The notes beneath the pieces are model-generated. The model searched no databases. It was not told where the DNA came from and was given only the letters and a program-made list of their open reading frames with translations. This document shows positions 1-9,527 of a DNA stretch of 64,000 bases, in pieces. The position numbers were made by a program, and so were the translations under genes. The DNA is from a bacterium (GTDB taxonomy: Bacteria > UBA4055): contig JAKQBN010000013.1 in the NCBI GenBank assembly GCA_029559475.1, positions 25,462 to 89,461 of the forward strand. Reading direction: 5' to 3'. Each line of letters starts with the position of its first letter. Position 1 is the stretch's first letter.

Positions 1-1328
1 TCGATCATTGCATCCGCTACTTTTTTGAAGCCGGCGATGTTGGATCCTTTTACATAGTTTACAAAACCTTTTTTGTCTTTTCCGTATTTAACGCCTGCGT
101 CATGAATATTTTTCATGATAGTTTTAAGCTTGGCATCAACTTCTTCTTTAGACCATGCTAATTTCATAGAGTTCTGGCTCATTTCAAGTCCTGAAGTAGC
201 TACTCCGCCGGCATTAGCTGCTTTACCGGGTGCGAAAGCGATCTGCTCGTGTATGAAATATTCGACCGCGTCTGCAGTACAGCCCATATTAGATGTTTCA
301 ACTACATATTTACATCCGTTTTTAACCAGCTTTTTCGCATCGTCGAGGTTCAGCTCGTTCTGAATTGCGCACGGGAAAGCCATATCGCATTTTACTTCCC
401 ATGGTTTTTTGCCTGCGAAGAATTTTGCGCCCGGGAATTTCTTAGCGTAAGGAGCAACAACGTCGTTATTCGATGCTCTTAACTCAAGCAGGTAATCGAA
501 TTTTGCCTGTGTGTTAACTCCATCCTTGTCGTAAATATACCCGTCAGGTCCGGAGATCGTAACTACCGTACCACCAAGTTCAGTGGCTTTTATTACAGTA
601 CCCCAGGTTACGTTGCCGAAACCTGAACATGCTATTGTTTTACCTTTCATTTTATCTTTTTTGTATTTGAGCATTTCGTCAGCATAGTATACCGATCCGA
701 ATCCTGTTGCTTCGGGTCTGATCAGCGATCCGCCCCAGTTAAGACCTTTACCTGTTAAAACGCCTGTGTTCTCATCTCTTAACCTTTTGTACTGGCCGTA
801 CATGAAACCGATTTCTCTTCCGCCGACACCAATGTCTCCTGCGGGAACGTCAGTTTCCGGTCCGATATATTTCTGAAGTTCTGTCATGAACGAACGGCAG
901 AATCTTAATACTTCATTGTCTGATTTGCCTTTAGGATTGAAATCGGAACCGCCTTTACCTCCGCCCATGGGAAGAGTTGTAAGACTGTTCTTGAACATCT
1001 GCTCGAATCCGAGGAATTTCAGTCCGCCGAGAGTTACGCTCGGATGGAATCTTAAACCGCCTTTATACGGGCCGATAGCGTTGTTGAACTGAACTCTGTA
1101 GCCTTTGTTGACCTGAACCTCGCCCTTATCGTCTTCCCACTCTACTTTGAACATGAACACTCTGTCCGGTTCTGTGATCCTGTCGAGTATTTTGGCTTTC
1201 AGATAACGCGGGTTTTCGTTGACCATGTCAATAACTGATTCGACAACCTCTTTTGCAGCCTGAATGAATTCGGGTTGAGCCGGGTTTTTTCTCTCTAGTT
1301 CCGCCATGAATTCTTTTAGTTTGTACAT
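1..1328 (-). CDS. gdhA: NADP-type glutamate dehydrogenase, 3' end truncated by window edge
   Basis: Reverse-strand reading frame from ATG at 1328 (not in ORF track because it runs off the window): MYKLKEFMAELERKNPAQPEFIQAAKEVVESV..., with GPYKGGLRFHPSVTLGGLKFLGFEQMFKNSLTTLPMGGGKGGSDF and VTWGTVIKATELGGTVVTISGPDG motifs typical of hexameric GDH. Confidence 0.95.
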   Translation of the reverse strand, partial: MYKLKEFMAELERKNPAQPEFIQAAKEVVESVIDMVNENPRYLKAKILDRITEPDRVFMFKVEWEDDKGEVQVNKGYRVQFNNAIGPYKGGLRFHPSVTLGGLKFLGFEQMFKNSLTTLPMGGGKGGSDFNPKGKSDNEVLRFCRSFMTELQKYIGPETDVPAGDIGVGGREIGFMYGQYKRLRDENTGVLTGKGLNWGGSLIRPEATGFGSVYYADEMLKYKKDKMKGKTIACSGFGNVTWGTVIKATELGGTVVTISGPDGYIYDKDGVNTQAKFDYLLELRASNNDVVAPYAKKFPGAKFFAGKKPWEVKCDMAFPCAIQNELNLDDAKKLVKNGCKYVVETSNMGCTADAVEYFIHEQIAFAPGKAANAGGVATSGLEMSQNSMKLAWSKEEVDAKLKTIMKNIHDAGVKYGKDKKGFVNYVKGSNIAGFKKVADAMI

Positions 1329-1463
1329 TTTTTCCTCGCATGTTTTATTTCTTTTATAGTATTGTTACTTTTTTTCACAATACCACGCATTTTGTCACAA
1401 ATATATATATAGTCTATATATCGGTCAAGAGAAATTTTAACAATCTTTTTTATATAAAATGAA

Positions 1464-1486
1464 AAGGAGCGCACAAAGCGCTCCTT
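1464..1486 (-). terminator. Hairpin downstream of tRNA-Leu
   Basis: AAGGAGCGC-ACAAA-GCGCTCCTT, perfect 9-bp stem, lying just 3' of the tRNA on the minus strand. Confidence 0.6.
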
Positions 1487-1489
1487 GAA

Positions 1490-1571
1490 TGCGGATAGAG
1501 GGATTTGAACCCCCACACCGTAAGGCACCAGATCCTAAGTCTGGCGTGTCTGCCAGTTCCACCATACCCGC
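1490..1571 (-). tRNA. tRNA-Leu (anticodon UAG)
   Basis: Minus strand GCGGGTATGGTGGAACTGGCAGACACGCCAGACTTAGGATCTGGTGCC...GGGGGTTCAAATCCCTCTATCCGCA; acceptor stem GCGGGTA/TATCCGC, anticodon loop CTTAGGA, long variable arm; no encoded CCA. Confidence 0.95.
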
Positions 1572-1710
1572 AAAACAGCGCAAATATAGTTATTCACGTT
1601 TTCATTGTCAAGCAATTTTTTGACAGAAATATTAAATTGCATTTGCTGTTTTTATAGTTTAAATTATACTGCCGTTAACCGGTATTGTTTAAATTGAGAC
1701 GGAGGAATTA

Positions 1711-3249
1711 ATGCTTGAAAAAGTAAAGCTTCTAGTTGCGAAAATGAGACATCTTGAAAAGGGCGGCGGAGAAGACAAGATAATCAAAAGGAAAGAAAAA
1801 GGTCTTATGACCGCAAGGGAGAGAATTGAATATCTTCTTGATAAAAATACTTTTAATGAAATTGACCTTTTTGTTGAACATCAGGCCAGGGATTTCGGGC
1901 TGGATAAACAAAAACTCGCAGGAGACGGCGTAGTTACCGGATTCGGCAAGATTGACGGACGTCCCGTCTGCATATTCGCTCAGGATTTTACTGTAGCCGG
2001 CGGTTCGCTTGGAAAAATGCATGCCGCTAAAATTACCAAAGTAATGGATATAGCTTCGAATATGGGTATGCCTATAATCGGAATTAACGATTCAGGAGGT
2101 GCGAGGATCCAGGAAGGCGTTGACTCTCTTGCAGGCTACGGAGAAATATTTTATAGAAATACAATAAACAGCGGCAAGATACCGCAGATATCAGTTATAA
2201 TGGGTCCCTGCGCAGGCGGAGCGGTATACTCTCCTGCCATAACGGATTTCGTTTTCATGGTCGATAAACTTTCTCAGATGTTCATTACAGGACCGAAAGT
2301 GATCGAATCCGTGTTAAATGAAAAGATAGATCCCGAAAGCCTTGGAGGTGCAAGGGTACATAACGAAATTACAGGGAACGCGCACTTTTTCGGAACTTCT
2401 GAAAAACAGACCCTGGAACAGATAAAAGACCTCCTCAGCTATCTTCCTTCATCTTGGGATAAGCCTCTTCCTGAAACCAGGCCGAGACCGCCCAAAAGCA
2501 AAAAAAGCATTCAAAAGATACTTCCTAAAGAAGTTAAGTTCTCGTACGATATGAAGGACATTATTGAACTTCTGGTAGATGATTCGCAGTTCCTTGAAGT
2601 TCAGCAGCTTTTCGCACCGAATATTACAGTAGGGTTCGCGCGCATGGACGGAAAGCCGGTGGGTATTGTGGCCAACAATCCTAAATATCTTGCCGGAGTT
2701 CTTGATGTTGATTCCAGCGATAAAGCAGCGAGATTCGTCAGGTTCTGCGATTCTTTCGGAATTCCGATCATTACCCTTGTCGATCTTCCCGGTTACCTTC
2801 CGGGCATAGATCAGGAGCATTACGGAGTCATCAGACACGGCGCAAAACTTCTTTTCGCTTATTCAGAGGCTACTGTTCCTACCGTTACTATTATTGTAAG
2901 AAAAGCTTACGGCGGTGGATATATCGCAATGGCCTCAAAACATCTGAGGACAGATTTTGTCTACGCATGGCCGACCGCAGAGATAGCCGTAATGGGAGCC
3001 GAGGGTGCCTGCAATATAATCTTCGCAAAAGAGATAGCTGAAGCAAAAAATCCGGATGAGATGAAAAAAGCTAAAGTTGAGGAATATAAGGAAAAATATT
3101 CAAATCCGTACAATGCGGCCTCAAAAGCTTACGTCGATGCCGTAATAACTCCAGATGAAACAAGAGAAAGGATCATCGCATCTCTTGAGCTTGCTAAACA
3201 CAAGGAAAAACTGAAAAAGCTTCACAAGCACGATTCTATTCCGCTTTGA
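1711..3249 (+). CDS. Acyl-CoA carboxylase / methylmalonyl-CoA decarboxylase carboxyltransferase subunit
   Basis: 512 aa; RIEYLLDKNTFNEIDLFVEHQ, GINDSGGARIQEGVDSLAGYGEIF, YAYSEATVPTVTIIVRKAYGGGYIAM: acyl-CoA carboxyltransferase family. Confidence 0.93.
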   Translation: MLEKVKLLVAKMRHLEKGGGEDKIIKRKEKGLMTARERIEYLLDKNTFNEIDLFVEHQARDFGLDKQKLAGDGVVTGFGKIDGRPVCIFAQDFTVAGGSLGKMHAAKITKVMDIASNMGMPIIGINDSGGARIQEGVDSLAGYGEIFYRNTINSGKIPQISVIMGPCAGGAVYSPAITDFVFMVDKLSQMFITGPKVIESVLNEKIDPESLGGARVHNEITGNAHFFGTSEKQTLEQIKDLLSYLPSSWDKPLPETRPRPPKSKKSIQKILPKEVKFSYDMKDIIELLVDDSQFLEVQQLFAPNITVGFARMDGKPVGIVANNPKYLAGVLDVDSSDKAARFVRFCDSFGIPIITLVDLPGYLPGIDQEHYGVIRHGAKLLFAYSEATVPTVTIIVRKAYGGGYIAMASKHLRTDFVYAWPTAEIAVMGAEGACNIIFAKEIAEAKNPDEMKKAKVEEYKEKYSNPYNAASKAYVDAVITPDETRERIIASLELAKHKEKLKKLHKHDSIPL

Positions 3250-3274
3250 TCTTTTTCCCATATCAATTAATTAA

Positions 3275-3727
3275 ATGATGAAGGCTGATATGTCGAACAA
3301 AGATGATAAAGATAATATTGACGATAAAAATAATCCGGCTGCAGAGACTTCCGCTGAAAAAGATGACGGAAAAGATGAAATTCTTGAAGAAGAGCTAATC
3401 TATACTGAGAACGATATTGTGACTCTGGACGGGGAGGAATATCACACGAATTTTACGAACAAATATCTGACCGCAAAAAATTATGTTCCAAGGCTGAAAG
3501 ATGTTGAAATGAGGGCATTTCTCCCGGGTCAGATAATCAAAGTTTACATCAAGAAAAAGAAAAAAGTTAAAGCCTTTGAAAAACTTATATCGTTCGAGGC
3601 AATGAAAATGATAAACGAAATTACTTTGAACGACGATGTAAAGATCGATGAAGTGTTCGTAAAAAAAGGCGACACTGTTGAAAAGAATCAGCTTCTGTTC
3701 AAATATAAAGTGATACCGAAAAAGTAA
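3275..3727 (+). CDS. Biotin carboxyl carrier-like protein
   Basis: C-terminal biotinyl-attachment motif FEAMKMINEI within a biotinyl domain; acidic/lysine-rich N-terminus; directly follows the carboxyltransferase. Confidence 0.85.
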   Translation: MMKADMSNKDDKDNIDDKNNPAAETSAEKDDGKDEILEEELIYTENDIVTLDGEEYHTNFTNKYLTAKNYVPRLKDVEMRAFLPGQIIKVYIKKKKKVKAFEKLISFEAMKMINEITLNDDVKIDEVFVKKGDTVEKNQLLFKYKVIPKK

Positions 3728-3748
3728 TAATTTAATAAACGTACTGTC

Positions 3749-5788
3749 ATGGAATTAATGTCGCCTGCGGGCAACAGTGAATCTTTTTATGCCGCCGTTA
3801 ATGGCGGTGCTGAAGCCGTTTATCTTGGGTTGAACCTTTTTAACGCGCGTAAACCGGCAAGAAATTTTTCATTCGAAGAAATTTCCGGAATAATTTCATT
3901 TGCGCATGCTAAAAATGTCAAAGTCTATATTACTTTAAATACCGACCTAAAATCGTCCGAGCTTGAAAATGCTTCCAAAATTCTATCCTTTCTGAATGAA
4001 ATTAAAGCTGATGCAATTATCGTAAAAGATATTGCTCTTATTTATCTGATAGACAAATATTTCTCTCCTTTCGAATTTCATTTAAGCACGCAGTTCGGAA
4101 TTTCGAACACTGCCGGTATGTTCATGGCGGAAAAGCTTGGAGCGTCAAGGGTGGTTCTCGCCCGTGAACTGAATCTTGATGAAATCAAAGCTCTGAGTGA
4201 GCCTTTTTATCCGAAAACGGAAGTTTTTGTTCAGGGTTCGATGTGCTTTTCATTTTCAGGAAAATGCCTGATGTCGAGCTGGTTCGGGGGGAAATCCGCG
4301 AACAGGGGCAGCTGCCAGGCGCCTTGCAGATTTAGGTTTGAAAAAGAACTCAGCGGAGATTTCAAACCCTATTTTTCAATGAAGGATCTTAATCTTTCTA
4401 ATGATCTGACAGATCTTGAAAAAGCCGGTGTAGCAGCTCTCAAGATTGAAGGACGGCTTAAAAGCGCCGAATGGGTGGGTGAAATAACAAAATATTATAG
4501 AAATCTGCTCGACAATAAAGTTTCTGACGGTTCAGATCCTTCGCGTTTTTCCGGACGGGAGCAGGGAAGCGGATTTTACGGCGGGCTTGAAAACCTTATT
4601 ACATCGAAAAATTCAGGCACTGTTAAAATGGAGATCAGTTCTAAACCTCAGGACCGCCGCGAAAGGCACAACGGTTACGATCTCCGGATAACCGCAGATT
4701 CTGAAATATACATTAATATCCTTACTGATCTCGGGGATGCGGAGTACAGGACCAAAGTTAAGAAACTGGTTAATGAAAAAAGAGGCATAAACCTTTCTGA
4801 GATAGAAACCCGGCTCAGAGACGTTTCTTTCGGTAATCTTTATTTGAACAGAATAAGCCTGAACAACGATATTTTGATAACAAAATCCCAGCTCAATAAT
4901 ATCGTGTCCGATCTTGGAGCTATAATTGCCCCGCTGAGCAGAAAAGAGATCAAATTCTTAAAGAACATCAAGCTGCCTTTCAAACTTGAATACGAGCTGG
5001 CTAATCCTGAATGTAACCCGAAAAATTCCATAGAAGTATGTTTCGGAAACGCAAATATACTCAAGATATTCGCGGATGATATTGATAAAATATCTAATGA
5101 GATCAAGGATTCAGGTATAAAGAAAGTTATAGTTTCTCATGCGCATTTTTCGGACATCGCAAAGATAAAAGAGCTTTCAAACAGGGTCAGGGTCGAAATA
5201 TCCCTCTTCCCCATTCTTTTTGAGAACGATCTCGAAGACTGCAGAAAGATCATAACGGAACTTGAACATACTAATAATATTTCTTACGAGGCGAACGATA
5301 TAGGCCATTTAAGGCTGCTTAAAAATACATCTAAGAAGATCGACTGCGGCCCGGGTCTGTCACCCTACAATTTTATTGCTGTAAAACAGCTTGAAAAGCT
5401 CGGTCTCGATTCCACCCACATTCCGCTTGAAGCCGATATTGAAACGATCGACGGATTAAAAAATTCTTCGCTGCCTTTAAGGATGACTATCTTTTCGAAG
5501 ATCCCGCTGTTCTACACAAGAGCCGCATCTGAAAACTTCAATGAAGGCACATCATTCACTGAACGGGAAAATTATAGATTTTCAGTTCATAAATTTAACG
5601 ACATAAGCATATTCAGCTCAGATGACTATTTTACTATACAAGATATCGACCTTTCATTTTTGAAAGTTCACGAGATCATAATCGATCTCTCCGGTGAAAC
5701 CGACATTCTCAACAAATTTCAGGCACTTAAAAGGGATCCGTCAAAATTCCCCGGTCTGAATTTCAATCTGAAGAGAAGGCTGTTCTGA
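3749..5788 (+). CDS. Peptidase U32 family protein
   Basis: MELMSPAGNSESFYAAVNGGAEAVYLGLNLFNAR start and CFSFSGKCLMSSWFGGKSANRGSCQAPCRF cysteine block typical of U32/tRNA-hydroxylation proteins. Confidence 0.9.
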   Translation: MELMSPAGNSESFYAAVNGGAEAVYLGLNLFNARKPARNFSFEEISGIISFAHAKNVKVYITLNTDLKSSELENASKILSFLNEIKADAIIVKDIALIYLIDKYFSPFEFHLSTQFGISNTAGMFMAEKLGASRVVLARELNLDEIKALSEPFYPKTEVFVQGSMCFSFSGKCLMSSWFGGKSANRGSCQAPCRFRFEKELSGDFKPYFSMKDLNLSNDLTDLEKAGVAALKIEGRLKSAEWVGEITKYYRNLLDNKVSDGSDPSRFSGREQGSGFYGGLENLITSKNSGTVKMEISSKPQDRRERHNGYDLRITADSEIYINILTDLGDAEYRTKVKKLVNEKRGINLSEIETRLRDVSFGNLYLNRISLNNDILITKSQLNNIVSDLGAIIAPLSRKEIKFLKNIKLPFKLEYELANPECNPKNSIEVCFGNANILKIFADDIDKISNEIKDSGIKKVIVSHAHFSDIAKIKELSNRVRVEISLFPILFENDLEDCRKIITELEHTNNISYEANDIGHLRLLKNTSKKIDCGPGLSPYNFIAVKQLEKLGLDSTHIPLEADIETIDGLKNSSLPLRMTIFSKIPLFYTRAASENFNEGTSFTERENYRFSVHKFNDISIFSSDDYFTIQDIDLSFLKVHEIIIDLSGETDILNKFQALKRDPSKFPGLNFNLKRRLF

Positions 5789-6708
5789 TGGACTATTCTG
5801 AAATTATTAACAGAATAGGCGACCATTGGAAACTGAAATACGGAAAAAAGATCTTCAAAATTACAATGCACGGTGATTTTACCTGCCCGAACTTGGATGG
5901 TACTGTCGGAAACGAAGGCTGCATCTACTGCAATATGAAAGCGCTTGAACCCTATATCGATCTCAAAGAAAATAGTGAAATTGAACATCACATGAAATAT
6001 CTGAAAGAACGGAACGGCGCTGAAGGATTCATCGCCTATTTTCAGGATTATTCTTCGACATATCCCGTTCAAAGTATAGAAGATAAATTCAAATATCTGG
6101 ATCAGCTCTATCGCAATGCTGTCTCCCATCCCGATATCGTCGGAATTTCAGTCTCGACAAGACCGGATGCGATCTCTAAAACCGAACTTGAAATCTTAAA
6201 ATCCTTAAATACCGATGTCACTATCGAGCTGGGTCTTCAGACGATAAATGAAAGTGACCTTGAATGGATAGGCAGAGGACATACGGTCAAACAATTTACG
6301 GATGCTGTTGAACTTATTTCAGGCTACGGATTTGATATAGTTGCTCACATAATTCTCGGTCTGCCGAATGAAACCGACGAAGAAATAATTGAACTTGCTC
6401 GTTTTATAAACTCAAGTAAATTGAATGGTGTCAAGATCCATCAGCTTACTGTTCTCAAGAATACAAGGCTGGAGAAGCTGTATAATGATAATAAGGCGCC
6501 TGAGATTCTGTCTGAAAATGAGTATTTCAGAAGGCTCGGGATACTTGTTTCGTATCTGAAAAAAGATGTTGTTATTCACAGGCTCTACACAGACGCGCCT
6601 TCAAAAGACCTTGTCGCACCGCTCTGGTGTTCCAATAAAACCGGACTTCAGGACAGGATATTCAAGTATTTTATTGAAAACGGAATAAGACAAGGTTCAA
6701 TTCGTTGA
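5788..6708 (+). CDS. TIGR01212-type radical SAM protein (YhcC-like)
   Basis: KITMHGDFTCPNLDGTVGNEGCIYCN radical SAM Cys cluster; YFQDYSSTYP; ELGLQTINESDLEWIGRGH. Confidence 0.9.
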   Translation: MDYSEIINRIGDHWKLKYGKKIFKITMHGDFTCPNLDGTVGNEGCIYCNMKALEPYIDLKENSEIEHHMKYLKERNGAEGFIAYFQDYSSTYPVQSIEDKFKYLDQLYRNAVSHPDIVGISVSTRPDAISKTELEILKSLNTDVTIELGLQTINESDLEWIGRGHTVKQFTDAVELISGYGFDIVAHIILGLPNETDEEIIELARFINSSKLNGVKIHQLTVLKNTRLEKLYNDNKAPEILSENEYFRRLGILVSYLKKDVVIHRLYTDAPSKDLVAPLWCSNKTGLQDRIFKYFIENGIRQGSIR

Positions 6709-6774
6709 AGAAAGAGAAAGACAGACCTTCGAAAGAATAGGATTGCACAGGATCTATAAATTCTCCATAACTAA

Positions 6775-7083
6775 CTAATCATTATCTTTTCCCAAATTGA
6801 ATTCAAAATTTTTCTCACCAGTACCTGAATCCTTTTTCCTATTAGATGTTTTTGTGACATTAAAGCTGTTGCTGAACAGAAGTCTGCTGAGAACAAGCAA
6901 TCCGATCGCTTGCCAGAAGCTGATCTCTTTAACTCCAAAGATATCGCTTATTGTCTCAGCCCAAATCCATTGAACGAACAAACCTGCAAGAAAAAATAAA
7001 CCAGCCAAAGCTGCAATGATTATTGGAGCAATCAGAGTGATGAATAAAACTTTGTGCTTTTTAAATGATTTTGAAAAGCTCAT
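6775..7083 (-). CDS. Small membrane protein of unknown function
   Basis: 102 aa with hydrophobic segments; 9 nt after the 88-aa ORF in the sigma-factor gene string. Confidence 0.55.
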   Translation of the reverse strand: MSFSKSFKKHKVLFITLIAPIIIAALAGLFFLAGLFVQWIWAETISDIFGVKEISFWQAIGLLVLSRLLFSNSFNVTKTSNRKKDSGTGEKNFEFNLGKDND

Positions 7084-7092
7084 TTTGCCCTC

Positions 7093-7359
7093 CTAGAAAT
7101 TTAATTTAATTTTTATGTTATTCTTTTTAATGAATTTTTCATTCATGAACCATAGTACTTCGAAGAATGGGATTAAACCTGCTATCTTCAACATGACTCT
7201 ATTAATAATTATTGTTAATATGCTGTTTTGATTTTCAATTTCTTTTGACTCTGACAAACATCTAGATTTTGAATAATCAAGAATGCTCGTTTTAAGTGTT
7301 TCTGAAATTTCAGGCTGCTTTAATTCTTTCAATATATTCTCAAGTTCTTTTACCTTCAT
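7093..7359 (-). CDS. Hypothetical protein, candidate membrane regulator associated with ECF sigma factor
   Basis: 88 aa with one hydrophobic stretch; abuts sigma-factor stop. Confidence 0.5.
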   Translation of the reverse strand: MKVKELENILKELKQPEISETLKTSILDYSKSRCLSESKEIENQNSILTIIINRVMLKIAGLIPFFEVLWFMNEKFIKKNNIKIKLNF

Positions 7360-7920
7360 TTATGCCTCCTCATAATATTGTTTAAGGTACTTTACCGCAT
7401 ACAGGTATCGACCGGTAACTGTATTCCTGCTTAGTTTTTTTATTTCTGCTATCTCTGAAAAAGAAAAACCTGAATATACATGAAGATGCAAAATAGTATG
7501 AAATTCGTTTTTCTTTTCTGATAATTTCTTCATAGCAGTTTTTAGTTTCTCAAGATTGGGCTTTTTATCGAATTCAGTCTCGAAATCAGAAATATCCTCG
7601 GGCAGTTCTCTGCCCCCTTCGTAATCAATCTCCTCGGCATAAGATATTGAGTCTTTAAATTTATCTCTCACTCTGCTGCTAATCACATTCATTGCGATTG
7701 CGAACAAATAGCTTTTCGGTTTATCTATCTCTCTTTCAAAAAGCGCATTTATAAATTTCCTGAATGTTTCCTGGAAAATATCATCTGCAAAATCTGGATA
7801 TGTTTTTCCGCAGATGAATCCGTAAAGTTTATCCTTGTACCTGTCGAAGAATTTCTCAAAAGCTAAACTATCTCCTCTTTTAACATACATATCCAGTAAT
7901 TCTTTATCGCTTTTCATCAT
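7360..7920 (-). CDS. RNA polymerase sigma-70 family (ECF) factor
   Basis: 186 aa; YPDFADDIFQETFRKFINALF (region 2) and HLHVYSGFSFSEIAEIKKLSRNTVTGRYLYAVKYLKQ (region 4 HTH). Confidence 0.88.
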   Translation of the reverse strand: MMKSDKELLDMYVKRGDSLAFEKFFDRYKDKLYGFICGKTYPDFADDIFQETFRKFINALFEREIDKPKSYLFAIAMNVISSRVRDKFKDSISYAEEIDYEGGRELPEDISDFETEFDKKPNLEKLKTAMKKLSEKKNEFHTILHLHVYSGFSFSEIAEIKKLSRNTVTGRYLYAVKYLKQYYEEA

Positions 7921-8015
7921 CTCCTGCCGGATTTTTCCTTTTCGATAACATAGACTCCTTTTTTAACAACTGGTTGTAATAAATTTTATAAAATAATTCA
8001 AATTCTTTCGTATAG

Positions 8016-9305
8016 CTACTTTCCCAAAAGCCATTTCCATGCTGGAATAATTCTTATTTCGTAACCGTTAATTTCTTCTGATCCCTCATCGTTAAATGTT
8101 ATAACAGTCAGATCTTTTACTTTTAAAAACTCAGCCGACTTAATAAGCGCTCTATATTCCCTCTTTTTAACTTCTTCGTCGTTAAGATTGTAGCTAACTT
8201 GTATCAGGCTTTGAATCTTTTTGCCTTTAGAAACTACAAAATCAACTTCATAACCTTCTTTGGTACGATAATAGTTAATTTGAGCTTTCCTTCTGTGAAG
8301 CTCAAGATAGACAATGTTTTCTAAAGCTCTCGTTTCGTCAATTCCTTCGCCGTAACAAACCGAATTGGCCAGCGCCCAGTCTGCGCAATAGATCTTTCTG
8401 TAGTTCCTGAGCCTTATTTTTTCGGACCTGCTGTAAATCTCGACGGCATATATCATGAATGCGTCTGAAAGGTAAGAAAGGTATTTGTAAAGAGTTTCGT
8501 TGGAGAAAGAGAAACCTGCATCTTTTAAATTGCCTGCTATTTTGTTTACAGTCATCGGACAGGCGGTTCTTGATATCAGCGAATCTGCAAAAGAGCGAAG
8601 AAGGGTTAAATTAATGTTATCTTCATTATGCGCCTCCGCAATGTCTCTTAATATCATTGTGTCCCAATATGACCTGAGCATATCTCCGTGAAGTTTTTCA
8701 GATATATTGAAAAGTCCCGGCATTCCACCCTGTTCAAGGTATATTTTAAAATATCTTCTCAGGAAACCTATACCTTTAGATGAAGCGGTATCTTCTTCAA
8801 TATTATAATGTCTTAAAAATTCTCTAAATGAGAAAGGTGTAAGTTCAAAGGGAAAAAATTTACCTCTCAAAGCTGAAGAGTATTCGCCTCTCTGAAGGGT
8901 TGCAGTAGAACCTGTGATAAGTACCCTGTGTGTGTTTGATTCTATAAGATAAAGAATGTAATCTTCCCATCCTTTTATTCTGTGTATTTCATCAAAGATA
9001 AACAAGACTGTCTCTTTATTCCTTTTTTCTGGATAAAGGCCATAATAGGCATCATCTATAAGACTGAGTTTATCTGAGGTTATATTTATAATTCTATGAT
9101 CATTGAACTGGATCCGGCATACATTTTTTTTATCTGTTTCATATTCTGACTGAAATGTTCTATAAGTTTTACCGCTTCTTCTTGTGCCTACGATCCCTAC
9201 AGCTACATTCGGTATGAATTCGATCTCAAGATCCCTTTCGGTCAAGGCTTCTTTTTCTCTTTGCTGGTTGTCGGTAATTATTCTCTGAAATATTTCCATA
9301 TTCAT
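8016..9305 (-). CDS. AAA ATPase with C-terminal DUF4143-type domain
   Basis: GIVGTRRSGKTYRTFQ (Walker A), VLFIFDEIHRIKGWEDYI (Walker B), C-terminal YYRTKEGYEVDFVVSKG. Confidence 0.87.
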   Translation of the reverse strand: MNMEIFQRIITDNQQREKEALTERDLEIEFIPNVAVGIVGTRRSGKTYRTFQSEYETDKKNVCRIQFNDHRIINITSDKLSLIDDAYYGLYPEKRNKETVLFIFDEIHRIKGWEDYILYLIESNTHRVLITGSTATLQRGEYSSALRGKFFPFELTPFSFREFLRHYNIEEDTASSKGIGFLRRYFKIYLEQGGMPGLFNISEKLHGDMLRSYWDTMILRDIAEAHNEDNINLTLLRSFADSLISRTACPMTVNKIAGNLKDAGFSFSNETLYKYLSYLSDAFMIYAVEIYSRSEKIRLRNYRKIYCADWALANSVCYGEGIDETRALENIVYLELHRRKAQINYYRTKEGYEVDFVVSKGKKIQSLIQVSYNLNDEEVKKREYRALIKSAEFLKVKDLTVITFNDEGSEEINGYEIRIIPAWKWLLGK

Positions 9306-9527
9306 GACTGCACCTCTCTAATTCATTCTTTTCAAAAGGTAAATATAATATATTATCTTTCTTTTTGCAAGATAGATAAATGCAAATATCTTTCTTTTGT
9401 TTAGTTTTCCATTCAAATTCCCAACTCCCCTTTTCATCCCATAAATTCTCCGTTCTATCGGATTTAATATGTGATTTTCCCGGCAGAGTGTTAACTTTTA
9501 TCAAAAGTAAAAAACCGGGAGGTTATT

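Noticed and set aside
115-1092. Plus-strand ORFs 115-363, 249-482, 886-1092
   Set aside because: Antisense to a clear glutamate dehydrogenase frame on the minus strand; no family signal.
1316-1528. Minus-strand 70-aa ORF 1316-1528
   Set aside because: Reads through the tRNA-Leu and its terminator; not a plausible protein.
8016-9305. AAA/DUF4143 ATPase considered as a defence gene
   Set aside because: Very common family, stands alone with no defence neighbours; no support for a defence role.
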